A program made the position numbers and the translations under genes. Of a stretch of 10,783 bases of DNA, positions 1 to 6,476 are shown in pieces. Under the pieces are notes generated by a model that saw only the letters and a program-made list of their open reading frames with translations, was not told where the DNA came from and did no database searches. Every line of letters starts with the position of its first letter. Position 1 is the first letter of the stretch. The stretch comes from Lachnospiraceae bacterium (GTDB lineage: Bacteria > Bacillota > Clostridia > Lachnospirales > Lachnospiraceae), in the NCBI GenBank assembly GCA_014804385.1, contig JAAUZW010000039.1:8941-19723 (forward strand). The letters are read 5' to 3'.

Positions 1-308
1 CCCCGGTTGCTCTCCTGGATCATCATTTCCGCCAGGTGCTCCGTACTGATGTTAAAGGCCGTGTTCGCATGAATGCTTCCCTTCAGCATCATATCTCCGA
101 TCTGACTGGCGCGGTATCCTTCTCCGTCCTGCTGCAGGATCTTATCCAGTGCTCTGTTGTGAATATCTGCATAGTGAAGAGACTGTCTGGACAGGGTCAC
201 GGAAAACTCGTCGTTTCCGATCTTATCCAGAATCGTGTCGATCGCCGTCATGCCCATCTGGGTATTTTTCTGTATCTCTTTTAAAATCATCTCATCGTCA
301 TGTTTCAT
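1..308 (-). CDS. Conserved hypothetical protein, N-terminal part (runs off left edge)
   Basis: I do not recognise a named family. The visible 102 residues start MKHDDEMILKEIQKNTQMG and are soluble, mostly helical and rich in Met, Gln and Asp. There is no signal peptide, membrane segment or obvious catalytic motif. Several evenly spaced His, Asp and Glu residues (HYADIHN, HANTAFN, STEHLAEMM) suggest an all-helical bundle. The general look resembles small uncharacterised proteins common in Lachnospiraceae, but that is recall and not a search result. The start is chosen because AGGAG lies 8 nt before the ATG at 308. The frame is open to the window edge, so the C-terminus is missing. Upstream lie a terminator (461-493) and a structured repeat (336-454), so it is probably a separate transcription unit from the SH3b gene. 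Confidence 0.72.
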   Translation of the reverse strand, partial: MKHDDEMILKEIQKNTQMGMTAIDTILDKIGNDEFSVTLSRQSLHYADIHNRALDKILQQDGEGYRASQIGDMMLKGSIHANTAFNISTEHLAEMMIQESNR

Positions 309-335
309 GAATTTCACTCCTTTCCCTTATGAATC

Positions 336-454
336 GCATAAGCAGATTCAGGATACTTCGTATCCTTCATTCGCGTTGCTCGTCATAAGCCTCCATAGGC
401 AGCCCTGCATGCAAGCATGCGTTCTGTCATGTCGCCTTCTGACTCTGCTTATGC
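336..454. repeat. 119-bp structured intergenic element with 11-bp inverted ends
   Basis: The ends GCATAAGCAGA (336-346) and TCTGCTTATGC (444-454) are perfect inverted repeats. Inside are three further hairpins: GGATAC/GTATCC (351-365, loop TTC), GCCT/AGGC (389-400) and GCATGCAAGCATGC (407-420). There is no ORF. It sits between a terminator and the Shine-Dalgarno of the leftmost gene. It could be a small non-autonomous repeat or a structured leader of that gene. I see no clean target-site duplication, so mobility is inference only. Confidence 0.45.
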
Positions 455-460
455 ACGCAA

Positions 461-493
461 AAACAGATGAGAGCATTCTACTCTCATCTGTTT
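461..493 (-). terminator. Intrinsic terminator downstream of the SH3b gene
   Basis: A perfect 13-bp inverted repeat (AAACAGATGAGAG, 461-473, and its complement, 481-493) encloses a 7-nt loop. On the minus strand the stem ends in a run of five T residues (463-459), so it fits termination of leftward transcription from the SH3b gene. The plus-strand side is followed by a less regular T-rich stretch, so weak bidirectional use is possible. Confidence 0.75.
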
Positions 494-535
494 AGTCTTT
501 CCCTTTTATTGTGTTTTAAACAACTGTTATTCTAC

Positions 536-694
536 AACAGTTCAGCCCACGCCATTCGCAAAACGCGCTTACAGCGCTTTCCGCTGTTTCACAGCTCCTT
601 TTGCTCATATGCGGGCGTTCCCTCAGACCATCATCCGCCTGCCAAATTCATGCAAGCATGATTTGTCAGACAAATTCGGTCTGGCTGAACTGTT
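536..694. mobile_element. MITE-like element of about 159 bp, no transposase
   Basis: Perfect 12-bp terminal inverted repeats, AACAGTTCAGCC (536-547) and GGCTGAACTGTT (683-694), bound a gene-free segment. ATTCTAC flanks it directly on both sides (529-535 and 695-701). The repeat extends to 15 bp, AACTGTTATTCTACA, at 522-536 and 688-702, because the base sequence left of the element matches its right end. The interior folds into several hairpins: CAGCG/CGCTG near 573, ATTTGTC/GACAAAT at 661-675 and CATGCAAGCATG at 649-660. The right end supplies two bases of the SH3b gene's TAA stop, and the left copy of the repeat preserves the same codons. This looks like an insertion that duplicated its target at the 3' end of that gene. 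Mobility is inferred, since no transposase is present. Confidence 0.5.
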
Positions 695-1955
695 ATTCTA
701 CATAGTCAGACTTTACATAGGCTGTCTTTCCATTATACTTGATCTTGGTCCAGCCGTCAGCCTGTTTCATGATGACTTCCAGCTTATCACCCTCATAAGC
801 TGTGGATATCTTCTCAGATGTCTCACTGGCGCCGGCACGGATCCTGACAGTTTCCTTGACAGTCACTGTGCCCGTGGTATCGGTAGAAGCTGTCTGCTCA
901 TTATTTTCCTGCTGCGTGGAGGTATCCTCCTCGTCATCTGCACTTGCCGTCTCTGTCTCGGAAGGCTCCAGAAAATCGCTCTTGATATAGGCCTCTTTGC
1001 CGTTATATTCTACCTTGCTCCAACCATTGCCCTTCGTCTCGAGCAGCCTGAACTCGTCTCCCACAGCCGCCTTGCCCAGCTTATCCGCCGTCTCGCTGTC
1101 AGAGGTTCTGATATTGACCACATCCGTCGTCTTAACCTTGGTCACTACCATTTCCGATTCATTAGAATCCTCTGAGTCCGTTGCATCAGGCTCCTCACTT
1201 TCTTCTGTCTCTTCGTTTCCCTCCGCACGAACCAGAGTCTCACCCACGTTTTTCTCGATCTCATCTGCAAGATTCACCAAAAAATCCGCCAGCGTCTTAT
1301 CCTCAGCGATCATATCATTGTAGGCCACAGCCGCCTTATTATTGAGATCAACCACATCTTCCTGCAGCTGAACCTCCCGCATATAGTGAAGCTCGCTCTC
1401 GCTCTCCTCACCATCCTCGTTAATATACAGTTTGCCATCCTCATCCGTACAGACATAGTAGGTACGCATACCCGGAACCGGCTTATCATAATCATAAAAC
1501 TTTAGATCCGCATAAACATAGACAATGTAGGTACCTTCTCTCGGCCCCGCTTTGGTATAAATCTCCAGCGGCGGATAGGACTCGATATACTTACTGGTCT
1601 CTGCCGCCCTTAAAATTTCTGTGGTATCCAGATAATACACCATCTGCGTCATGGTCTCGGTATCACCCTCCACCATCGCCGTATAGTAAGTGTTAAACAG
1701 TTCTTTGATCTCCGGTGACGCCTCCTCTAACGGCACCTGAGGCACCTCCTGTAACATTCCATCTTCTGTACTGCCCTCTTCAGAGGCAACCGCCGACTCC
1801 TCCTGCTCCACCTTGCGCCTATTCGCCTGAATCGCAATCACGATCGTAAGAGCCACGCAGAGCACCAGAATAATCGGCAGAATAATCTTAGAATATCGCA
1901 TAAACCAATTTTTCAGCGATTCTAACTTCACCTTTATATTATTTGATGTTTCCAT
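693..1955 (-). CDS. Membrane-anchored protein with NTF2-like middle region and two SH3b domains
   Basis: The protein has 420 residues. A short basic cytoplasmic N-terminus leads to one membrane segment at about 24-42 (IILPIILVLCVALTIVIAI). An acidic linker and a region at about 81-240 follow; the latter resembles an NTF2/DUF4878-like fold (LFNTYYTAMVEGD and later strands). Two bacterial SH3 domains lie at about 270-329 and 362-420. Each contains a V-[NR]-IR motif and ends in a GW-K-YNGK-AY-KSD motif, and they are joined by Asp/Glu/Thr/Ser-rich linkers. SH3b domains usually bind cell-wall peptide, so the likely site is the outer face of the membrane; that role is inference. The ATG at 1955 is chosen because GGAGG sits 7 nt upstream and the hydrophobic segment is then correctly near the N-terminus. 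A longer open frame to 2000 has no such site. The stop codon abuts the MITE-like element. Confidence 0.82.
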   Translation of the reverse strand: METSNNIKVKLESLKNWFMRYSKIILPIILVLCVALTIVIAIQANRRKVEQEESAVASEEGSTEDGMLQEVPQVPLEEASPEIKELFNTYYTAMVEGDTETMTQMVYYLDTTEILRAAETSKYIESYPPLEIYTKAGPREGTYIVYVYADLKFYDYDKPVPGMRTYYVCTDEDGKLYINEDGEESESELHYMREVQLQEDVVDLNNKAAVAYNDMIAEDKTLADFLVNLADEIEKNVGETLVRAEGNEETEESEEPDATDSEDSNESEMVVTKVKTTDVVNIRTSDSETADKLGKAAVGDEFRLLETKGNGWSKVEYNGKEAYIKSDFLEPSETETASADDEEDTSTQQENNEQTASTDTTGTVTVKETVRIRAGASETSEKISTAYEGDKLEVIMKQADGWTKIKYNGKTAYVKSDYVE

Positions 1956-2052
1956 TAAACTTCCTCCATCCGCCGACCCGGAACCACAGTCCCCCCTCAT
2001 CGACCTGGAACGGTACTGGCATTTTTAAAGCCACTCCCCAAGCAGCAACATC

Positions 2053-2080
2053 TCCCGGACAGGATTATCGCCGTCCGGGA
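2053..2080. other. Hairpin between tRNA-Arg and the SH3b gene
   Basis: An 8-bp perfect inverted repeat, TCCCGGAC (2053-2060) and GTCCGGGA (2073-2080), has a 12-nt loop. It lies 17 nt past the tRNA 3' end in the direction of tRNA transcription. Neither strand has a T-run after it, so it is not a convincing intrinsic terminator. It may be a processing or 3'-end structure of the tRNA transcript, or a structured leader of the SH3b gene. Confidence 0.4.
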
Positions 2081-2096
2081 AATATTCCCTGCTCTA

Positions 2097-2168
2097 TGCA
2101 CCCGACAGGACTCGAACCTGCATCAAAGGCGTCGGAGGCCTACGTTTTATCCATTAGACTACGGGTGC
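2097..2168 (-). tRNA. tRNA-Arg (anticodon CCG)
   Basis: The 72-nt sequence folds as a cloverleaf. The acceptor GCACCCG pairs with CGGGTGC, with discriminator A at 2097. The T arm is GCAGG, loop TTCGAGT, CCTGT. The anticodon loop CTCCGAC carries anticodon CCG at 2135-2133, reading the Arg codon CGG. The D stem (GTCT/AAAC) has one C-A mismatch, and the outermost anticodon-stem pair is T-T; both are tolerable but imperfect. The 3' CCA is not encoded and must be added enzymatically. A promoter lies about 45 bp upstream. Confidence 0.93.
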
Positions 2169-2213
2169 CCGTTTCGATGAACAAAATTGTTACAAATTTG
2201 TTACATCTTAGGT

Positions 2214-2242
2214 ATCATACCACATACGGGCACACTTGTCTA
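2214..2242 (-). promoter_or_regulatory. Sigma-A type promoter of tRNA-Arg
   Basis: On the minus strand TAGACA (2242-2237), a 17-bp spacer and TATGAT (2219-2214) match the sigma-A consensus at 4/6 and 5/6. The predicted start is near 2207, giving a leader of about 40 nt containing the AT-rich run ACAAAATTGT/ACAAATTTGT (around 2180-2200). The -35 box begins only 11 nt past the stop of the DUF5688-type gene, with no terminator between them. Confidence 0.6.
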
Positions 2243-2252
2243 GTGTTTCGGC

Positions 2253-3140
2253 CTAAGAAATAATTTCCTCAATTTCCGAATTCATGCGATTATAGCGATA
2301 TAAACTGTAAGAAAGTACCTCCTCCGGCTCTACCTGGGTTGTGTTGACTTCTCTTACCATCTGCCTGTAAAAAGCATATTCCTGCCGGTGATCATCCGGA
2401 AGCAGCAGCACCTCATGGACGGAACTTGGCAGGATCAGAAGATCACTTTCAAACCGATCGGCAAGCACTCCGATCTGTCTGGAATACAGAAGTGCCGAGG
2501 CTCCGTAACGCTTCTCCTGATTCGTAAGCACATACATCGGCAGTTCCTCATCGTCCCTCACATGCATTCCCGTCATCTCCTGCACCAGCTCTCCCATAGA
2601 AACCAGAAGCTCCGGCATATCCCGTCTGGTATTCCGTCCGGCGATCCGATAAAGAGATTCTGCACTCTGTTTCCACATCAGCATATGCTGTCTGTTGATC
2701 GTAATATAGGCCCTTTTCGCCACCGTTTCTTCCAATGCATAATAAAAGACAACGGCAAGATCATGCCATCGGATGCAGGGGGCATCCGCCAGAAATTTTC
2801 TGTTTTCTTTGAAGCTGACCAGCTTATAAAATATCCGGTTCTTTACCCTGTCATAATCCTGAAAAAATGTCATATCCAGATCCAGCGCCATAGCCTGCTC
2901 CTCATGACAATTCATGATCCTGTCTACCAGAATGTCAAAACTCTCCCCTTCCCGATACTCCTCGTAAAGTCCCTCCAGATAAATGGTGGGAAAAATGCTG
3001 TCGCACTGCCTCGTCAAGGCAACGCCGGTCAACTCCACATCATTGTTCTTCGTCACTCTGACCACTCTGATCTCATAGGTGTCTCCCATCCTGTCCTGCA
3101 ATAAGTCCACAATATGATCTACAAATGTCTGAAAATCCAT
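2253..3140 (-). CDS. DUF5688-type uncharacterised protein
   Basis: This 295-residue soluble protein has no signal peptide or membrane segment. It has features I associate with DUF5688 proteins of Lachnospiraceae. These are an N-terminal MDFQTFVDHIVDLLQ helix, a YEIRVVRVTKNNDVELTG strand pair, IYLEGLYEEYREG, and a C-terminal MYVLTNQEKRYGASALLY followed by DLLILPSSVHEVLLLPDD. The molecular function of this family is unknown to me. The ATG at 3140 is preceded by GAGGAG within an AAAGAGGAG run, just upstream. A longer open frame begins at 3209 but would run through the efp terminator, so it is rejected. I saw no clear dedicated promoter. Expression may come from read-through past the efp terminator. 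Confidence 0.8.
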   Translation of the reverse strand: MDFQTFVDHIVDLLQDRMGDTYEIRVVRVTKNNDVELTGVALTRQCDSIFPTIYLEGLYEEYREGESFDILVDRIMNCHEEQAMALDLDMTFFQDYDRVKNRIFYKLVSFKENRKFLADAPCIRWHDLAVVFYYALEETVAKRAYITINRQHMLMWKQSAESLYRIAGRNTRRDMPELLVSMGELVQEMTGMHVRDDEELPMYVLTNQEKRYGASALLYSRQIGVLADRFESDLLILPSSVHEVLLLPDDHRQEYAFYRQMVREVNTTQVEPEEVLSYSLYRYNRMNSEIEEIIS

Positions 3141-3167
3141 ATTCTCCTCTTTCCCATTCTCTCCGGG

Positions 3168-3205
3168 CAAAAGAAAAGACAACACAGACTCTCGTCTATA
3201 TTGTC
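3168..3205 (-). terminator. Intrinsic terminator of the yqeG-aro-efp operon
   Basis: On the minus strand the arms GACAATATAGAC and GTCTGTGTTGTC (3205-3194 and 3189-3178) form a 12-bp stem. It includes two G-U pairs and is closed by a GAGA tetraloop of the stable GNRA type. TTTTCTTTT follows directly. The wobble pairs work only in the leftward transcript, which fixes its direction. It lies 29 nt past the efp stop. Confidence 0.85.
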
Positions 3206-3234
3206 TCATGGGCCTTTCACATATATGCTCTGCT

Positions 3235-3792
3235 TTATACTCTGGACAGATATTCTCCTGTTCTGGTATCGATCTTGATCACTTCACCATTCTCCACAAA
3301 CAGAGGCACCATAACCTTGGCACCGGTCTCCACGATGGCAGGTTTCGTTGCGCCAGTCGCCGTATCACCCTTAAAGCCCGGCTCTGTCTCCGTGATCTCC
3401 AGTTCCACAAACAAAGGCGGCTCGATTGCGAACACATTCCCGTTATAGGAACAGATCTTAACCATCTCGTTCTCTTTCACAAACTTCAGCGCATCGCCTA
3501 CCGCATCCGCATTTAAAGCGATCTGATCGTAAGTCTCCGTATCCATGAAGTTGAACAGGTCGCCGTCCGAATATAAATACTGCATATCCTTTCTGTCAAT
3601 ACGTGCCTGAGGGAATTTCTCTGTCGGCCGGAAGCTCTTCTCCACCACACCGCCGTTAATGATGTTTTTCAGCTTCGTCCTGACAAAAGCTGCGCCCTTG
3701 CCCGGTTTTACATGCTGAAACTCAATTATCTGATAAACATTACCTTCCATCTCGACGGTAATGCCATTTCTGAAATCACCCGCTGATACCAT
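3235..3792 (-). CDS. efp: Elongation factor P
   Basis: EF-P binds between the ribosomal P and E sites and promotes peptide bond formation at polyproline stretches. The 185-residue product has the usual length and three-barrel layout: a KOW-like N-terminal domain (about 1-63), an OB domain (about 65-128, YLYSDGDLFNFMD) and a C-terminal OB domain ending GEYLSRV. The modification loop reads HVKPGKGAAF, placing a lysine at position 32. In Bacillus the equivalent lysine carries a 5-aminopentanol group; whether that applies here is inference. GGAGGAG sits 8 nt before the ATG. It is the last gene of the aro operon, 61 bp after aroQ, and is followed by the terminator at 3178-3205. Confidence 0.96.
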   Translation of the reverse strand: MVSAGDFRNGITVEMEGNVYQIIEFQHVKPGKGAAFVRTKLKNIINGGVVEKSFRPTEKFPQARIDRKDMQYLYSDGDLFNFMDTETYDQIALNADAVGDALKFVKENEMVKICSYNGNVFAIEPPLFVELEITETEPGFKGDTATGATKPAIVETGAKVMVPLFVENGEVIKIDTRTGEYLSRV

Positions 3793-3853
3793 ACCGCTAT
3801 CTCCTCCTACGTCTTCACAAATATAATTCTTTTCTAGTTTATACTAAAAAGTT

Positions 3854-4303
3854 CTATTTTTCAACCTCTTTGGCAAAAAAATCTAAGACAAAGTCGATCG
3901 CCTGCAGATAACCGTCAAGACCCTGCCCGTAAATCTGCTTGTCGCAGACCGGCGCCGTCACAGAAACCTTCCGAAACTCCTCCCGTTTTGTGATGTCAGA
4001 AATATGAATCTCCACCTTGGGCACAGTGATACTCGCCAGCGCATCCCGAATCGCATAACTGTAATGCGTAAAAGCGCCCGGATTGATCACCATACCCTCT
4101 GTGCCGTCAAAGTAAGCATCCTGGATCCGGTCGATGATCGCTCCTTCATGGTTACTCTGGAACACCTCGATGGTGCTGCCCGTTTCCTGCCCCTTTTTGG
4201 CGATCATCTGCAGCAGATAGTCATAATCCTGCGCACCGTACACACTTTTTTCCCGAATCCCCAGAAAATTAAGATTCGGCCCGTTAATTACCAATATTTT
4301 CAT
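3854..4303 (-). CDS. aroQ: 3-dehydroquinate dehydratase, type II
   Basis: The enzyme converts 3-dehydroquinate to 3-dehydroshikimate, the third shikimate-pathway step, in the cytoplasm. The 149-residue length is typical of the dodecameric type II family. Family motifs are present: NGPNLNFLGIR with Arg17, catalytic Tyr22 in SVYG, NHEG at 51-54, NPGAFTHYS at 74-82 with Asn74 and His80, EIHISD with Glu98 and His100, and REEFR with Arg111. The ATG is 3 nt after the aroK stop. Its Shine-Dalgarno GGAGG lies inside the last codons of aroK, so the two are probably translationally coupled. Confidence 0.96.
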   Translation of the reverse strand: MKILVINGPNLNFLGIREKSVYGAQDYDYLLQMIAKKGQETGSTIEVFQSNHEGAIIDRIQDAYFDGTEGMVINPGAFTHYSYAIRDALASITVPKVEIHISDITKREEFRKVSVTAPVCDKQIYGQGLDGYLQAIDFVLDFFAKEVEK

Positions 4304-4306
4304 TTC

Positions 4307-4843
4307 TCATCCCTCCGTCGAAACGTTTCTTTCCCTCTCATTCACATGTTCTTCAATCTCATTTAAAATCTGTTCAAAGCTTTTGCCGTCTACGGCGATC
4401 ACCACATCCGCCGCCGCCTGGTAATAGGGATCTCTCTCATTTAAAAGTGCCTGTATTTTCGCCAGCGGGTCACCCCCCTGCAGAAGCGGCCTTGTCGTGT
4501 CATCTTTCACCCTTTCGTAAATCGTCTCTCCCTTAGCCTGCAGATAAAATACCTGTCCCAACTCATGCAAAAGTGCTCTGTTTTCCTCCCGTATAGGCAG
4601 GCCGCCGCCCACCGATATGATCTGATGATTGGCACTCCCTATCAATTTTCGCAGGCAGGCTGTCTCCTTGTCACGAAAATACGCTTCGCCGTCTGCGGCA
4701 AAAATATCCGATATGGTTCTTTGCTCTTCTCTCTCAATTTCCTTGTCCGTATCTATAACCGGCCTCCGCAGGCGATAAGACAACCGAAGCCCTACCGTTG
4801 TCTTGCCGCTTCCCATAAACCCGATCAATATTACATTTCCCAT
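4307..4843 (-). CDS. aroK: Shikimate kinase
   Basis: The enzyme phosphorylates shikimate to shikimate-3-phosphate using ATP. The 178-residue P-loop protein carries the Walker A motif GFMGSGKTT (8-16). Shikimate is contacted by Asp31/Asp33 in DTD, Arg57 in FRDKE and GGG at 79-81. The lid region DDTTRPLL has Arg118, and Arg137 in NERDPYY is the usual C-terminal binding residue. All expected key residues are present. GAGG lies 4 nt before the ATG. The gene follows aroE by 39 bp and precedes aroQ by 3 bp in one operon. Confidence 0.95.
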   Translation of the reverse strand: MGNVILIGFMGSGKTTVGLRLSYRLRRPVIDTDKEIEREEQRTISDIFAADGEAYFRDKETACLRKLIGSANHQIISVGGGLPIREENRALLHELGQVFYLQAKGETIYERVKDDTTRPLLQGGDPLAKIQALLNERDPYYQAAADVVIAVDGKSFEQILNEIEEHVNERERNVSTEG

Positions 4844-4882
4844 GTTTCCTCGCTGCCCTTCTATCTGCTGTGTGCCAAGATC

Positions 4883-5746
4883 CTAAATAAAATGCTCTTT
4901 CAGCTTCTCATAAACCACTCCCGCATCCTCCTCGGACACCTCTACTCCATTCCACAATTCATAGGCAATGACCCCCTGATACAAAAGCATTTTAAGGCCG
5001 TTACAGGCATGTCCGCCATGTTCTTTCACCCGTTTCATAAAAGTAGTCTCCCAAGGGCTATAGATCAGGTCAAATCCGGTGTGGATACGGCTGTAAAAAT
5101 CGTCCTCCCCGATCACCGCCTCCGATACATTCGGGTACAGCCCCACGGAAGTTCCCTGGATCGCCAGAAATTGCCGGTCGGGCAGAGTATTATAGGCCGA
5201 GAGCGCCATGGGAACGATCACCTGCCGCCCCGTGGCATCATTTACTTCCTTAGCCACCCGCTCTGCCTTATCCAATGTCCGATTCAAAAGATACACCTGT
5301 TTGGCTCCCTTGACTGCACACAGATAAGCCACCGCCCTAGATGCACCGCCGGCGCCGAGTAACAGGATCTCTTCCCCGTTGATCCGGATGCCCTCCGTCT
5401 CCATGGCACGATAGAGGCCGTCCATATCCGTATTATAGCCCTTATAGCCACCGTTTACCGACACAAGCGTGTTGACCGCGCCGATGGCCGCTGCCAGAGG
5501 ATCGACCTCCTGCAGAAAGGGGATCACCTCACTTTTATAGGGCACCGTCACATTCAAGCCCAAAAGCTGCAGGGCCGCAGCGCCCTCCACGGCCGCCCCA
5601 AGTCTTCCTGTTTCCACCGGAAAAGGCACATACACCAGATTATGCCCGAACCTTTCCGCCAGCGTATTATGTATGACCGGGGATAAGGTGTGCTCCACCG
5701 GATTGCCGATCAGGCCACAGGTTCTCGTCTTACCGTCTATCTTCAT
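4883..5746 (-). CDS. aroE: Shikimate dehydrogenase
   Basis: The enzyme reduces 3-dehydroshikimate to shikimate with NADPH. The 287-residue protein shows TLSPVIHN (20-27) for substrate binding, catalytic Lys71 in NVTVPYKSE, AVNT with Asn92, and NTDMDG with catalytic Asp107. The Rossmann nucleotide motif is GAGGASRA (131-138), followed by NRT (155-157) and a C-terminal GLKMLLYQG with Gln257. The common NATS-type motif reads QGTS at 198-201. The start at 5746 is supported by AGGGAGG 5 nt upstream. A longer frame to 5779 lacks such a site. The first 17 nt overlap the end of yqeG, which suggests translational coupling. Confidence 0.96.
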   Translation of the reverse strand: MKIDGKTRTCGLIGNPVEHTLSPVIHNTLAERFGHNLVYVPFPVETGRLGAAVEGAAALQLLGLNVTVPYKSEVIPFLQEVDPLAAAIGAVNTLVSVNGGYKGYNTDMDGLYRAMETEGIRINGEEILLLGAGGASRAVAYLCAVKGAKQVYLLNRTLDKAERVAKEVNDATGRQVIVPMALSAYNTLPDRQFLAIQGTSVGLYPNVSEAVIGEDDFYSRIHTGFDLIYSPWETTFMKRVKEHGGHACNGLKMLLYQGVIAYELWNGVEVSEEDAGVVYEKLKEHFI

Positions 5747-6263
5747 GTTTTCCTCCCTGCCGGCCAAGGGATCTTGCATAAAAGAATAATACGATCCATT
5801 CCAGCCGCCTTTTTATTACGATCTGTATCTCCTCCTTGGGGTGAATCGGTTTGACTAAATAAGTCAATATCCCTGCCCGCTTCGCACCCCAGACATCTGT
5901 AAAAAGCTGATCGCCCACAAAAATCGTAGTCTCCGGGGTGGTACCCATAAGCTCCATGGCTTTCAAATACCCCTTTTTCCCTGGTTTTCCTGCCTTATAG
6001 AGATAGCGGGAATGCACCCGGTCATTAAAGCTCTTCACCCGGGGCTCTTTGTTATTGGACAAAAGAACGCTCTCAAACCCAATCCCCCGCAGCCTCTCAA
6101 AAAGAGCGATACTTCTCTCGTCCGCCGGCGCGCCGTGGGGTACCAGCGTGTTGTCTATATCAAAGATCACGCCCCGCAGACCCTTTTGGTACAACGTCTC
6201 ATAATCGATCTCATATGCAGAATCCAGATATACATCCGGATAGAAGCATTTTAACAACGCCAT
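5730..6263 (-). CDS. yqeG: YqeG family HAD IIIA-type phosphatase
   Basis: This 177-residue member of the haloacid dehalogenase superfamily has motif I DIDNTLV with nucleophile and acid Asp35/Asp37. Motif II is LLSNN, the motif III lysine lies in AGKPGKKG, and motif IV reads GDQLFTD. The physiological substrate is not known to me. In Bacillus subtilis the homologue also lies near a shikimate dehydrogenase gene, so the neighbourhood is conserved. It is the first gene of the operon, with AAGGAG 7 nt before the ATG. Its leader of about 130 nt begins with a stem-loop (6371-6394). A GCCGC/GCGGC pairing lies just upstream of the Shine-Dalgarno. Confidence 0.92.
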   Translation of the reverse strand: MALLKCFYPDVYLDSAYEIDYETLYQKGLRGVIFDIDNTLVPHGAPADERSIALFERLRGIGFESVLLSNNKEPRVKSFNDRVHSRYLYKAGKPGKKGYLKAMELMGTTPETTIFVGDQLFTDVWGAKRAGILTYLVKPIHPKEEIQIVIKRRLEWIVLFFYARSLGRQGGKHEDRR

Positions 6264-6370
6264 TTTCCTGCTCCTTCGCGCCGCTTGTTCTTCTTTTGCG
6301 GCTAGTATATTGTTACCTCAGAAGCCAACACATTAAATCATTTCAGAAAAAATTACGCAACAATTCTTTG

Positions 6371-6394
6371 GTCGCAGACTGCCGGGTCTGCGAC
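6371..6394 (-). promoter_or_regulatory. Stem-loop at the predicted 5' end of the yqeG-aro-efp mRNA
   Basis: A perfect 9-bp stem, GTCGCAGAC (6371-6379) and GTCTGCGAC (6386-6394), has a 6-nt loop. No T-run follows, so it is not a terminator. On the minus strand it begins within a few bases of the start predicted from the TATGAT box at 6406-6401. The transcript would therefore begin with this hairpin, an arrangement known to stabilise some mRNAs. It could instead be a protein operator. Confidence 0.45.
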
Positions 6395-6400
6395 GCTTAT

Positions 6401-6430
6401 ATCATAACAAAACACCCTGCAGTTATGCAA
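6401..6430 (-). promoter_or_regulatory. Candidate promoter of the yqeG-aroE-aroK-aroQ-efp operon
   Basis: TTGCAT (6430-6425), an 18-bp spacer and TATGAT (6406-6401) lie on the minus strand. The -10 box is good (5/6) and the -35 box is weak (3/6). The promoter overlaps the nrdR terminator, so termination and initiation would share the same DNA. It is the best sigma-A candidate between nrdR and yqeG. Confidence 0.35.
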
Positions 6431-6438
6431 GGTGTTTT
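6409..6438 (-). terminator. Intrinsic terminator of nrdR
   Basis: The arms AAAACACC-TGCA and TGCA-GGTGTTTT form an 8+4 bp stem with one mismatch (6417/6430) and a GTTA loop at 6422-6425. On the minus strand the stem ends in TTTT followed by a T-rich stretch. It lies about 40 nt past the nrdR stop at 6477. It also has a T5 run on the plus side, but no plus-strand gene needs it. Confidence 0.7.
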
Positions 6439-6476
6439 TGTATGACCCGTTTACAGCGCCGTTCCAAAAAACTATC

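Noticed and set aside
1956..2000. Upstream start for the SH3b protein
   Set aside because: The extra 15 residues lack a Shine-Dalgarno. The GGAGG that serves the ATG at 1955 lies within this extension.
2053..2080. Hairpin after tRNA-Arg as an intrinsic terminator
   Set aside because: No T-run follows on either strand, so it is listed only as a hairpin of unknown role.
2388..3104. Long plus-strand open frame of 238 codons opposite the DUF5688-type gene
   Set aside because: It is a shadow of the minus-strand gene. It has no recognisable domain and no Shine-Dalgarno, and its His/Pro-rich composition is typical of antisense frames.
3793..3853. Possible separate promoter for efp (TTGAAA ... TATAAA on the minus strand)
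   Set aside because: The spacer is only 15 bp and the -35 box overlaps the last aroQ codons. The match is too weak to call in this AT-rich gap.
4565..5362. Plus-strand open frame of 265 codons over aroK and aroE
   Set aside because: Both underlying genes carry all their catalytic residues. The antisense frame shows no domain or start signal.
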